A stretch of 64,000 nucleotides of DNA from Gordonia hongkongensis. GTDB taxonomy: Bacteria > Actinomycetota > Actinomycetes > Mycobacteriales > Mycobacteriaceae. Shown in pieces: positions 1-8,428 of this stretch. The position numbers and the translations under genes are program-made. Numbering within the stretch: position 1 is the first letter of the stretch; each line of letters opens with the position of its first letter. The notes under the pieces were generated by a model that was not told where the DNA came from, did no database searches, and saw only the letters and a list, made by a program, of their open reading frames with translations. The stretch is from the NCBI RefSeq assembly GCF_023078355.1, contig NZ_CP095553.1, positions 49,583 through 113,582 on the forward strand, given 5' to 3'.

Positions 1-792
1 GCTGAGCTGGTTGGAGTAGTCGAGGTTGACTGTCAGGCCGGTGGAGGGTGCCGGTACAGCGGCGGGCATCGCCATCGCGCGCACCCCTTTGTCTGACACC
101 ACCACTGGCACCTGGAAGTAGCGGCGGGTTGCGGTGTCAGCGCCGGCGGGGGTGACTTCGGCGGACACGGTCACCGCGTAGGTGTCGGCGCCGTCGACCC
201 CAGACACTTCACGCACTCCGGCGATGTGGGTGTCGGCGGACTCGTAGAGCGCTTGCGCCGGCAGCGCGCCGGTCCCGGCATCCACGTCGACGAAGCGTTG
301 CAGCGATCCCTCGTCACCGCGGTGGGTGGTCAGCCAGGCCGAGACGAACTGCTGGGCGAGGTCACTGGCTGCGAACTGGGCGGTGTTATCGACCGCTGAC
401 ACAGCAGGCGGCGCCACTACTTCTGGGGCCGCTGATGATCCGCCGCTGAGGTACAACGCGATAGGTCCTGACACCAGCGCCGCGATCACCGCCGCCCGCG
501 CGGCGTGGGTCATCAGCCGTTGTGTGCTGGTGCCGTTAGCGCGAGCAATGAACTCCTCGTCCTCAGGACTGTGATCCGCCGAACTGGCGGCCTGGGCATC
601 GGAGCCTTCGTGACGGCGCAGTATCCGGGGGACACTGAGCTGGCCGCGTAGCCGCGCTAACCGCTCCCCCCGCGACAGTGCGGTGTCGTCGTCGTGGAGG
701 TCGCTATCGACCGGGTCCTGATCGAGCGCAGGGGCGGGGAATTCAAAGACTCCACGCAGGTCACCCTCGGGGCGTTGCTCCGTCGATGTCAC
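1..792 (-). CDS. TcpC-like conjugal transfer protein (partial, runs off left edge)
   Basis: Reads leftward off the window, so its C-terminus is missing; 264 codons are visible. The GTG at 790-792 follows an AAAGGG ribosome site, and an in-frame stop lies just upstream. The protein has a charged, disordered N-terminus to about residue 90, one hydrophobic helix at about 98-116 (RAAVIAALVSGPIALYL), and a soluble part from about 136. A cytoplasmic tail, single membrane helix and outer NTF2-like module is the layout of the TcpC/VirB8-like subunit of Gram-positive conjugation machines. The divergent FtsK-type ATPase next door supports this. Family assignment is by layout and context, not by a search. 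Confidence 0.65.
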   Translation of the reverse strand, partial: MTSTEQRPEGDLRGVFEFPAPALDQDPVDSDLHDDDTALSRGERLARLRGQLSVPRILRRHEGSDAQAASSADHSPEDEEFIARANGTSTQRLMTHAARAAVIAALVSGPIALYLSGGSSAAPEVVAPPAVSAVDNTAQFAASDLAQQFVSAWLTTHRGDEGSLQRFVDVDAGTGALPAQALYESADTHIAGVREVSGVDGADTYAVTVSAEVTPAGADTATRRYFQVPVVVSDKGVRAMAMPAAVPAPSTGLTVNLDYSNQLS

Positions 793-1444
793 CAGCTTGA
801 CCCTTTCGTCTCACACGATCCGTCCAATCGCGTCGCGTCGTGCACTTATTTGTGGAGTCTACTCACGTTGGTTACTCGTCGCGAAGGGTTTGGGTGGCGT
901 GTTGCGTGCAGGTGAGCGCCCGTCACGTCTGGCACCGGCAGGATCGAAGGCGCATCACACGGCATTCCACAGGACCTTCTGCTGCGGGGATGTCGCAGCG
1001 GCGGCGCCCAGTATGCAGAGACACGGCGACAAGCGAGCGCACCCTGGGGGCAGGCCCTACCCAGCAACACCTGGCATGCGATGCCGACACTAGGACAGAT
1101 CGCTACGCCCGTGAGTAGGCTTGCCTCAACAATTTTCGAGGTCTGACGCGGCTTGCGGGGCACTCCCCCTTCGGGGGCAGAGCGGCGGCTACGGGTCGCT
1201 CGCGACCCTACGCCGCCGCTCTGACGTCTGGGAAACATCTCGCAGCGCGTCGGCGTGTCGGAGACGGTCAGCCCGGGCCATGTCGCACACCCGACCCGCA
1301 AGCGAAGGCGGGAACCAGGGCGTCCATCTCCAGCCGCCAAGGGAGACGCAAACACGCCGAATGTGCAGTTATTTGTGTGTTGTGTTTGCCTGATGTGGTT
1401 AGCTTGATTGCAATGTCGGAGTATTCGAATGATGGGTTGTAGCG
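793..1444. other. Intergenic region between divergent conjugation genes, with two hairpins
   Basis: No convincing gene in these 652 bases; the overlapping short frames in all directions look like noise. It should hold the promoters of the two divergent transfer genes. A perfect hairpin CCCCC-TTC-GGGGG lies at 1165-1177. A larger imperfect inverted repeat lies at 1181-1220, with arms AGCGGCGGC and GCCGCCGCT plus an inner GGGTCGC/GCGACCC pair. Confidence 0.5.
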
Positions 1445-3745
1445 ATGGGAAGTTCGGGGTCCTCTGATCCGGCTGCTCGGTTCGTGCAGCAGGTGGTCGA
1501 TGACATCGGTGGCGCATTGACGCACCGCGCCCAGCGGCCTCGTCAGAGCGGCACTGATGGTGTCGGAGTTCGTCTGCCTTCGTTTGTGCCGGTCAGTCCG
1601 GCGATAGCTGCCGTCACCGTGTTGGCCGTCGAAGCTGATCCGCTCGGTGACTGGCTCCTGAACACCGCGGGTGATCTACCTGTGACGGCACAGGTGGTGT
1701 CGGTGCTCGACCAGCTGTCGGGATGGCAGGCAGCCGCGGTCACTGCCACCGTGGGGGCGGTCGCAGTAGATGGGCTGCGCTGGTATGCGTTTCGGCATCG
1801 TCGTGCGATCACCAACATGGTTGCTTCGACCACCCATCTGACTCCTAAACGGGTACGGGTTCGACATCCAGCGGGTATCACCGCGCCGCGACGAGTGATC
1901 GTGTCGTTCACCGACGGGTCGGTCATCAGCGATCGGCGGTACAGCGAACTTGTCGATGCGCTGACCAAGTACGCCAACCGGTACCGCGGTGACTCGCTGG
2001 CCCGCCGGTTGCTGCGGGCGCGGGTGTGGCAGATGCAGGTCGAGTGGCAGGCCGGTAGCGCCCGATTGGTGATCACCCGTGACGACCCGCAATCGCAGAC
2101 CGCAGGGATGAGCCCGATCGTGCAGCGGCTGACTGAAATTCTCGACGAGAAGTTCCCGCTTCCCGAGGCCCGGATCACCCATATCGACCGCGACGAGAGC
2201 GGGACCGAGATCGGGTTCACGATCTCCTACAAGACCACCCTGTCAGCGGCCTTCCCGGGATTGCAGCAGAAGCTGCGAGAGTCGCTGGTCGCCAGTCTGC
2301 CCCGGCACGTCACCGAGGACGGGGCGTGGAACTGGTTCGTGGCGGTCATCCCCGAGGAGAACCAGCTCACCATCCGGCTGGCCAAGCCTCTGCCCAGCGG
2401 CGTGCGGCACCTGCCGCTGAGTATCAGTGACTACCGGGAGATGAACGACAAGCAGCTCTACGACATCCCGTATGCCACCGCGGCTGACGGGGTGCTGGCG
2501 ACCTGGAACATCCACAAGTCCTCGTCTCGCGGTCACGTGCTCGCGGCAGGCCGAACCGGTGGCGGTAAGACCTCGCTGATCCGGACCCTGATCACCGAAG
2601 CGATCGCGCGTGGAGTGCCGGTGGCCGGCGCGGTGGATGTGAAGATGCTCGAACTCGATGGCTTCGATCAGTACCCGGGTGTGGCGTCGGTGATCTATCA
2701 CGTCCGCCAGATCGTCGAGTTCATCAACGCCGTGCACGCGGAGATGGTGGCACGCCGGGAGTTTCTGCACCGTCTGCGTATCCCTGACGAGAACCTGCCG
2801 CCGTTCATCGTCGTGCTCGATGAGTTCTTCGTGATGAGTGCGTTCCTGCGGCGCGCGGCGGCCTACAAGGGCGACAAGGACGACCCTGACGACGAGCAGG
2901 CCGTGTTGGCGCGGTTCGTCAAGAACTCCAATCCGCTGGGCAAGATCGGTGAGATTCTCGCGCTCATCCGAAGCTTGCAGGGCCGCATCATCCTGGGAGT
3001 GCAACGCCCTGACGCCACCAATTTCGGTGAAGACGCTACCTCGGTGCGCGACAACTTCGGCACCCGCATCTCGCTGTCGAGCCTGTCGCAGCAGGGCGCG
3101 GAGATGATGTGGGGTGATGCCCACGTGGGACGCGACGTCGACGCCAGTGTGCCCGGGCGCGCCACCGTCGCCGACGCCGAAGGCCGACCGATGCACGCAC
3201 AGGTGCACTGGACGCCCAACCCCGACATGCACCCCAACCGGTGGAACCGCCTGGACTCCGAGGACCAGGAGATCGTGACCGCGCTGCGCGAGGCCGCCAT
3301 CGCAGGGGCCCAGTTGCAGAACTTCGTGCCCGAAGTGCGTGAGCACCTACAGAAGGTCGGCGGGTTGATCCGCACTCCCGGCGATGGGCCGATCATGGCG
3401 TGCTTCTCCTCAGAGATGCGCACCTTCCTCACCGAGCAGCGCGAGGCAACCCCCGAACCGCCGGCACCGATCGCCGGCCTCGACCCGACCACCGCCGGAG
3501 ACGACGGCGTCTACGCCGCCGACCTGACCGAGGGCATGCGGGTGCACGTCGACGACGACGGAACCGTAGCCACAGTCGTCGCGGTTACCCGGGTCGGCAA
3601 GAAGCTCGTGCGCGCGAAGCTGCGCGACGACGCCAATCCGCGCGTCACCCTCAACGCCGAGTTCGCACCCGACGAAGTCGTCCTCACCGCCGAGCCGGGC
3701 GAGGCCGACGCCATCGATCTCGACAAAACCAGTTCTGTCGCTTAA
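1445..3745 (+). CDS. FtsK/SpoIIIE-family coupling or translocation ATPase
   Basis: A 766-residue P-loop ATPase expected to drive DNA through a conjugation pore at the membrane. The N-terminal third has hydrophobic stretches before about residue 115 (LPSFVPVSPAIAAVTVLAV and WQAAAVTATVGAVAVDGL). The motor domain carries Walker A GRTGGGKTS near 369-377, Walker B FIVVLDEFF near 454-462, and the QRPDA sensor stretch typical of FtsK-like motors. The C-terminal 90 residues are acidic and look like an adaptor. The divergent TcpC-like gene and the downstream membrane proteins place it in a conjugation module (TcpA or TraB type). Whether it is a relaxosome coupling protein or a double-strand translocase cannot be told, since no relaxase is visible. 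Confidence 0.88.
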   Translation: MGSSGSSDPAARFVQQVVDDIGGALTHRAQRPRQSGTDGVGVRLPSFVPVSPAIAAVTVLAVEADPLGDWLLNTAGDLPVTAQVVSVLDQLSGWQAAAVTATVGAVAVDGLRWYAFRHRRAITNMVASTTHLTPKRVRVRHPAGITAPRRVIVSFTDGSVISDRRYSELVDALTKYANRYRGDSLARRLLRARVWQMQVEWQAGSARLVITRDDPQSQTAGMSPIVQRLTEILDEKFPLPEARITHIDRDESGTEIGFTISYKTTLSAAFPGLQQKLRESLVASLPRHVTEDGAWNWFVAVIPEENQLTIRLAKPLPSGVRHLPLSISDYREMNDKQLYDIPYATAADGVLATWNIHKSSSRGHVLAAGRTGGGKTSLIRTLITEAIARGVPVAGAVDVKMLELDGFDQYPGVASVIYHVRQIVEFINAVHAEMVARREFLHRLRIPDENLPPFIVVLDEFFVMSAFLRRAAAYKGDKDDPDDEQAVLARFVKNSNPLGKIGEILALIRSLQGRIILGVQRPDATNFGEDATSVRDNFGTRISLSSLSQQGAEMMWGDAHVGRDVDASVPGRATVADAEGRPMHAQVHWTPNPDMHPNRWNRLDSEDQEIVTALREAAIAGAQLQNFVPEVREHLQKVGGLIRTPGDGPIMACFSSEMRTFLTEQREATPEPPAPIAGLDPTTAGDDGVYAADLTEGMRVHVDDDGTVATVVAVTRVGKKLVRAKLRDDANPRVTLNAEFAPDEVVLTAEPGEADAIDLDKTSSVA

Positions 3746-3774
3746 CCCACCACCGAAGAGAGGACACCTCTGTC

Positions 3775-4172
3775 ATGGGCATCCTGCGTTCCATCCTCAC
3801 CCCCGCTCCCGACGAAGTGGCTGCCGTGCGCACCGCGCTCGACGCCAAAGCCACCAGCGAGCCCGTCGTGCGGGAACAGCGCGCCACACTGTCCAAGCCG
3901 GTCCCGACCTGGGCCGCGCGTATTGACGAAAAACGGAGATCTCACACGCCAGCCTCAACGAACTCGAGGCCGCGATCACCGAACGGTTGCAGCTGCTGGA
4001 GACCTACCCTGCCGGACCGCGGCGAGACAAGGCCATCGAGCGGCATCGCCAAGCCGCCGCCCAGATCGACGCATGGCGCCAAGAGCTACCCGCCGACGTC
4101 GGCACCGAGACCCCAAGGGACACCAGCGAGCACGGCGTCAATCACCACGAGCACGCCCTGTCGGCCATCTGA
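3775..4172 (+). CDS. Small uncharacterised protein of the transfer operon, with apparent -1 frameshift
   Basis: Starts at ATG 3775 behind GAAGAGAGGA and reads MGILRSILTPAPDEVAAVRT in one frame to about residue 53. The protein then continues in the -1 frame (SLNELEAAITERLQLLETYP, then RRDKAIERHRQAAAQ) to a stop at 4172. The switch falls on the A5 run at 3929-3933. One extra A would join the halves as ARIDEK-TEISHAS. The C-terminal part is charged and probably helical or coiled-coil. It sits 29 bases after the ATPase gene and 47 before the next gene, so it is probably cotranscribed. The frameshift may be a sequencing error, a real mutation or slippage. No family recognised. Confidence 0.6.
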
Positions 4173-4219
4173 TCGGCCCCGCCCGACTGACCCCTCGACC
4201 TTGATCTGAGGTTTCTCCG

Positions 4220-5392
4220 ATGAGTGCATCCACTGTCGACAACGCAGTGGTGGTCACAATCACCTCGGCCACCACCGCCACCACCACTGACGGCATCCAG
4301 TTCAGCGCTATCAGCGGCGCCGAGCTCCAGGAACAGATCCTCGACTACGCCCACCACCTCGCGGCGAGCGACGATCAGCCGGTCCTGCTCGAGCTACGCA
4401 ATCCTGCAACCGGGCGCGGCGATGTCATCGAGATGACGCCCGACGGCACATGGCACCCCGCCCACGCCGCCGCCCCAGAACCCGAGCATCCCGAGGCCGC
4501 TCAGGTGGAGCCCAGCGCTCCCCCGCCGGTCGAGATGCACGAGCACCCAATCGCTGACGATGGCGGGCACACCGGCGGCCAGATCGTCGCACCTGCCGCT
4601 GCGCCGGACGTGCCCCCTGTTGTCGATGAGCAGCTGGCCCAGCCTGCCGCTGATGAGGCCGCGAGCCAGCCCGGCCCCGTTGAGGCAGCAGTCGAGCAGG
4701 ACAGCCCCTGGCGCGGGGTCACCCCCGGTCACGTCAGCCCGAACGCGCGACCCCGCTCGACACCGACCGCCGAACGTCGCAGTCGAGGCCCCCACGTGCC
4801 ACCACCAGCTGGTGGTCGTCTGCGTACCGTCTGGCGGCGCCACCGCACGCCGCTGCTGGTGATTGGTCTGATCACCCTGGTCGCCCTGGTCGGTATCGGG
4901 GTCGGCGCCGGGCGGCTCATCGGCGCCGCCGGCGGCGACACCACACCTCTCGACCCGGCCACCGCACTAGCTCCACCCGTCGCCACCGCCGACCCGACCT
5001 CTGATGAAGTCGAATGTCCCTCCCGCACAACCGGCGCGCTCACCACCGGCCGTGACCCGGGGAACCAGACGAGTGGGCCGAACGCGATCAAAGCGTTCAA
5101 CTACGGCTACTACAAGTGGCGCAGCGGAAACGCTGCTCGCGCGGTGGTGTCGTCGAACGCCAAGGTCGGCACCGCCATCACGTTGCAGAGCTACATCGAC
5201 GTGCTCGACCCCAATATGCGCTACTGCCTTGCCATCACCGAAAAGCGCACTGGCCCCCGCAACACCACCGTGTACGAGGTCGTACACACCATCATCCCGG
5301 CGGCCGGCGGTGAGCGTCAGACGTTCCGCCAGGACGTCACCACCACTGTGATCGGCGGCAAGCACTGGGTCTCCGAGATCGACGACAAGTAG
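4220..5392 (+). CDS. Single-pass membrane protein with conserved C-terminal outer domain (transfer cluster)
   Basis: 390 residues. The first 200 are acidic, proline- and alanine-rich and probably disordered in the cytoplasm. A basic patch (RTVWRRHRTP) precedes one membrane helix at about 210-235 (LLVIGLITLVALVGIGVGAG). The outer C-terminal domain (about 260-390) contains ECPSRTTGALTTGRDPGNQT and AIKAFNYGYYKWR, which read as a compact conserved domain with paired cysteines. I cannot name the family with certainty. Its position after the coupling ATPase suggests an envelope component or accessory factor of DNA transfer. Confidence 0.7.
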   Translation: MSASTVDNAVVVTITSATTATTTDGIQFSAISGAELQEQILDYAHHLAASDDQPVLLELRNPATGRGDVIEMTPDGTWHPAHAAAPEPEHPEAAQVEPSAPPPVEMHEHPIADDGGHTGGQIVAPAAAPDVPPVVDEQLAQPAADEAASQPGPVEAAVEQDSPWRGVTPGHVSPNARPRSTPTAERRSRGPHVPPPAGGRLRTVWRRHRTPLLVIGLITLVALVGIGVGAGRLIGAAGGDTTPLDPATALAPPVATADPTSDEVECPSRTTGALTTGRDPGNQTSGPNAIKAFNYGYYKWRSGNAARAVVSSNAKVGTAITLQSYIDVLDPNMRYCLAITEKRTGPRNTTVYEVVHTIIPAAGGERQTFRQDVTTTVIGGKHWVSEIDDK

Positions 5393-5471
5393 AAGTTCCC
5401 CGACTTCGGCCCTCAACCGATTCTCCTCACTCCCACAACACCATTCATCACCACCGAAAGGCGCTTCTGAC

Positions 5472-6857
5472 ATGTACATCACCTCGCCGGTTCCCACCGG
5501 ACGTCCGGGCGGCGACGCATTGACACCTCCTCGGGCCGTGCGACGAGGGCGGGCTGCTGTCTCCGCGCCGTCGCCGGCACTCATGCGTAAGGTCATCGCG
5601 GCGGTCCTTGTCGGCGGCACGATGACCGGAGCGGTACTCACCACGTCCCCTGCGTGGGCCATCAAGCAGGGCGGAGCCGACCCCGACAGCTCGACCAGCC
5701 AAGGTCCGAGCCAAGGTGGCGCTGATCCAGGCCAGCCCGATCCAGGCAGCGACAGCACCCCTCCGCCACAGGCGCCGCCGACCTACAACCCGGGGCCGGG
5801 TGTGATCCCTGCACCGCCGCAGGAAGCGCCGTATCAGCCCTACGTCGAGCCGCAGGTCTACAACGAGCCGACCTATGACCAGGCCTACAACCCCGCTCCG
5901 CCGCGGGCCTACACCCTGCCGCGCCCGGTCGCCCCGGTCCGCCCGATCGCCCCACCGCCGAAGACGCTGCGTGTCGGCAACTTCGTCATCGAGGAAGACC
6001 AGCTCAAGCGTGACGCGCCGTGGCTGACCGACGGTCAGCGCAACTCGATCAACGCCTGGTCGGCCTACGGCGAAGCCAAGATCGCCCAGGGCCTCATCAG
6101 CGTGGGTGTGCCCGAAGACGAAGCCTCCCGCCAGGCCGCGTCCACCATCATCGGTGTCGCGCTCGGCGGCACCGCCGGTGCGGCGGCCGCGGGTATCCCG
6201 GCCGCGGTCGTCGGCGGCATCGGTGGTGCGCTCATCGGTGCCGGTGTGGGTGCCGCAGTCGGCTCGTTCCCCGCGCCCGGGCCCCAGACCCCGGGCGCGA
6301 TCGCCGCGGGCGCCGGCATCGGTGCCGCAGCAGGTGCTGCGCTGCTCGGTGTTCCCGCAGCGATCGCCGGTGGTGTGGCCGGTGGTGTCGCCGGTGGCGC
6401 GATCGCTCACGCCCTCGGTGCCGGTGACCCCGGCGCCCGTCCGGACCGCCCCCGGCTCCCGGGCGAGCCCGAACCGGTGCGTCCGCAGCCGCCCAAGCCG
6501 CAGCAGCAGGTCGTGATCGACAACCCCGGCGCCAACCAGTACGAGGTGCACCTGCCCGCCGACCAGGCCGCCAAAGCCGGTCTGCCGGCCGTGCACTACC
6601 AGGTCAACATGCGCGGAGATGTCAACGCGCAGGTCAACGTCGGCGGCCGCAACCTCGAAGCCAACTGGAGCGGTGAGCAGGCCCGCGCACCGTACGCCGC
6701 GCTCGGTGCGGCGAAGGACCAGGCCGAAAAGACGGTCAACCAGTGGACCCGCCAGGCCAGCGACCAGCTCAAGCAAGTCGTGCCCGGCATCGACGTCGAC
6801 TGGCCCCAGGAGAAGAAGCAGCCGGCCAACCCCGGCCCCAGACACGCCCGCCGGTAA
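5472..6857 (+). CDS. Secreted, proline-rich glycine-zipper protein (transfer cluster)
   Basis: 461 residues from ATG 5472 behind GAAAGG. A basic extension is followed at residue 38 by a classical signal peptide (MRKVIAAVLVGGTMTGAVL, cleavage after AWA), so a shorter start at 5583 is possible. The mature protein is proline- and tyrosine-rich to about residue 150. It then has a long glycine-zipper segment at about 227-316 (repeats such as AAVVGGIGGALIGAGVGAAV), able to insert in or line a membrane, and a soluble C-terminus. Glycine-zipper proteins often form oligomeric membrane structures. With the ATPase and TcpC-like genes this could be a pore or envelope element, but that role is inferred. 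Confidence 0.7.
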   Translation: MYITSPVPTGRPGGDALTPPRAVRRGRAAVSAPSPALMRKVIAAVLVGGTMTGAVLTTSPAWAIKQGGADPDSSTSQGPSQGGADPGQPDPGSDSTPPPQAPPTYNPGPGVIPAPPQEAPYQPYVEPQVYNEPTYDQAYNPAPPRAYTLPRPVAPVRPIAPPPKTLRVGNFVIEEDQLKRDAPWLTDGQRNSINAWSAYGEAKIAQGLISVGVPEDEASRQAASTIIGVALGGTAGAAAAGIPAAVVGGIGGALIGAGVGAAVGSFPAPGPQTPGAIAAGAGIGAAAGAALLGVPAAIAGGVAGGVAGGAIAHALGAGDPGARPDRPRLPGEPEPVRPQPPKPQQQVVIDNPGANQYEVHLPADQAAKAGLPAVHYQVNMRGDVNAQVNVGGRNLEANWSGEQARAPYAALGAAKDQAEKTVNQWTRQASDQLKQVVPGIDVDWPQEKKQPANPGPRHARR

Positions 6858-6963
6858 CGAGGGGTGCGGGCGCAGCATGCCGGGACGGGCCACTCATGGT
6901 GGCCTGTCCCGGCATCTATCCCCGTTCACCGTCCTCTCCGCGTGCACCCACAGGAGGCCTGAC

Positions 6964-7143
6964 GTGTTCACCCACAACCTCACGACCTACCAGGACCGGC
7001 GCCTGGGCATGCAGTACCGGGCAACGGTCTACCTCGACGGTCAGTGGTGGATGGAGTGGACCGGCGGCCTCGACTACGTCACCGACCATCTCGCCGCCGC
7101 GGTCCGCGATCCTGCGCCAGCTCGCGAGAACCGCGATTTCTGA
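6964..7143 (+). CDS. Small hypothetical protein, 59 aa
   Basis: GTG 6964 lies just downstream of a strong AGGAGG. The product contains TTYQDRRLGMQYRATVYLDG and a WWMEW aromatic cluster. It has no signal peptide or membrane helix. It lies between two secreted-protein genes on the same strand and is probably in their operon. No family recognised; the strong ribosome site is the main support. Confidence 0.55.
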   Translation: MFTHNLTTYQDRRLGMQYRATVYLDGQWWMEWTGGLDYVTDHLAAAVRDPAPARENRDF

Positions 7144-7177
7144 TCACTTTGACTCGATTGAAAGGACCGCTCCGACA

Positions 7178-7669
7178 ATGATCACCGGCCACACTTCAAC
7201 ATTCCGTACCCAAACATTGCTGACGGCCGTGCTGTTACTGAGCGTGCTGGCCACTGCACTGGCCATCGGGGCGGGTGCCGCGACCGCCCGCCCGACCGAA
7301 GCGCCGCGGCTGTCGGCCTACGGTGATGAGATCTGGACCTTCGGCAACCACGCGAACTGCCGCGGCACGATCCACGTCAGCGCCAAGACCGATCCCCGCC
7401 AGCCCGGGAAGCTGTTCGTCACCTACCGCCCCGGACGATTCACCGGCGACGGCCCAGGCTGGGCCCGCAACCCGGTCTGCACCACCCGTGTCTTCGCCAA
7501 CTGGACCATTCCCGCCCGCTACCACTGGAGCGCACCGGTCAGCGCCGGCCCCCGCGGCGGCAAACCCGTCACGCAGGTCCTGCGCACCGGAGCAGGGCTG
7601 CACGGCATCGGTTTCGCCACCCCCGCGGTCCCGCAGAAGCCCGTCCAGTACACGCTGTTCGTCTCGTAG
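7178..7669 (+). CDS. Small secreted protein, 163 aa
   Basis: The ATG at 7178 has GAAAGG upstream. The N-terminus is a signal peptide (TLLTAVLLLSVLATALAIGA, cleavage near ATA-RPTEA), leaving a mature protein of about 130 residues with two cysteines (HANCRG and NPVCTT) that may form a disulphide. The rest is beta-rich (KLFVTYRPGRFTGDG, HWSAPVSAG, TLFVS end). No family recognised. It is the last gene of the rightward transfer cluster. Confidence 0.65.
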   Translation: MITGHTSTFRTQTLLTAVLLLSVLATALAIGAGAATARPTEAPRLSAYGDEIWTFGNHANCRGTIHVSAKTDPRQPGKLFVTYRPGRFTGDGPGWARNPVCTTRVFANWTIPARYHWSAPVSAGPRGGKPVTQVLRTGAGLHGIGFATPAVPQKPVQYTLFVS

Positions 7670-7742
7670 TACACATCAACGGACACAACAGGTTCGGCCG
7701 GAGAAAGCACCGTACCCATGATCAGATTTCTCAGAACCTCGT

Positions 7743-7979
7743 TCAGCGTGGGCGAAGATCAGTGCGGGCGCCGCGGCCGAGCCTGTTGTGGATCCAGTAG
7801 TCGACCGTCTCAGCCTTCCAGCCCCGGTTTCGTCCGACCAGCGCGTCAGGGTCGGGCAGGAGTCCTTTGCGCAAGTAACTCTTCATGGTCGCCACGGACA
7901 GCCCTGCGCGATCGGCAAATTCCGACAGCGACAGGTAGCGGTACACGTCTAGAAACAATACCTCCTTTAGGCTACACAT
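7743..7979 (-). CDS. Excisionase/MerR-like small HTH DNA-binding protein
   Basis: 78 residues on the leftward strand. YLSLSEFADRAGLSVATMKS is a winged-helix/MerR-type N-terminal HTH, followed by LRKGLLPDPDALVG and W..ETVDYW, the usual pattern of excisionase-like small regulators that read a substrate from the wing. The ATG at 7979 lies in the loop of a perfect 18-bp inverted repeat and has no ribosome site, so it may be leaderless. A GTG at 7946, downstream of AAAGGAGGT, is an alternative start. Probably regulates itself and the divergent gene at 8032. Confidence 0.7.
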   Translation of the reverse strand: MCSLKEVLFLDVYRYLSLSEFADRAGLSVATMKSYLRKGLLPDPDALVGRNRGWKAETVDYWIHNRLGRGARTDLRPR

Positions 7980-8002
7980 TGACCCCTAAAGGAGGTATTG
8001 TT
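7954..8002. promoter_or_regulatory. Perfect 18-bp inverted repeat over divergent gene starts
   Basis: AACAATACCTCCTTTAGG (7954-7971) is repeated exactly in inverse at 7985-8002 across a 13-base loop. The loop holds the start codon of the leftward HTH gene. Each arm contains AAAGGAGGT, a full Shine-Dalgarno, facing ACCTCCTTT, the sequence of the 16S 3' tail. It could be a protein operator, an RNA hairpin hiding the ribosome site on either strand, or both. Confidence 0.7.
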
Positions 8003-8031
8003 CGGCTGCGGGTCAACAGAGGGGAATGACG

Positions 8032-8406
8032 ATGAAGGCCTTAGTTCTCACTGATCGCGGTGACGCCGAGTACGTCGAGTTGCCATCTTCTGATCCCGAG
8101 CAGGCGTTGCGGGAAGTCGTTGGCGGGCCGCTCAATCCGCTGCCCCTCACCCACCTCGCGGATCACCTGGACCTGTGGACACTGTTCGAACCCCTATCCA
8201 GGGTGACTGTCGGTGGAATCGGTTACAACGATGTGGCCTCCCAGATCGCCACGGCCGGAGTCGGCACACCGCGGGCGGTGATCGGTACCGCGGTTCTCAC
8301 CGCGCACACCGACTCGGGCATCCTCGCCGCGCTCTCTCCACACGACTGCGCCGCCCTGGACCGCATCATCGCCGAGATCTACACCGGCTACCGCACCGCC
8401 GGATAA
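8032..8406 (+). CDS. DUF3846-like small protein
   Basis: 124 residues from ATG 8032 behind AGAGGGG; an in-frame ATG at 8026 is too close to that site. It opens MKALVLTDRG and has LREVVGGPLNPLPL, then NDVASQIATAG and AVIGTAVLTA. This order (an xALV strand, a xxVGGxxxPxP turn, a conserved Asn, a final IGxAVLTA strand) resembles DUF3846 proteins, common on actinobacterial plasmids and phages and of unknown function. Assignment is from pattern only. First gene of a rightward run to 10651. Confidence 0.55.
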   Translation: MKALVLTDRGDAEYVELPSSDPEQALREVVGGPLNPLPLTHLADHLDLWTLFEPLSRVTVGGIGYNDVASQIATAGVGTPRAVIGTAVLTAHTDSGILAALSPHDCAALDRIIAEIYTGYRTAG

Positions 8407-8428
8407 CCCCCACCTCGAGGACGAGCTG

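Noticed and set aside
846..1517. 223-codon leftward frame and several rightward frames in the first intergenic region
   Set aside because: No ribosome sites or domain patterns, and they overlap hairpins and the start of the ATPase gene.
2243..3346. 367-codon leftward open frame inside the FtsK-type gene
   Set aside because: Antisense shadow of a clear ATPase gene; histidine/arginine/glycine-heavy composition typical of shadows in high-GC DNA.
5448..6893. 481-codon leftward open frame over the glycine-zipper gene
   Set aside because: Antisense to a gene with a good signal peptide and ribosome site; no domain and arginine/glycine-rich composition.
7718..8029. 103-codon rightward frame antisense to the small HTH gene
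   Set aside because: The opposite strand encodes a clear HTH; this frame crosses the perfect inverted repeat and has no domain.
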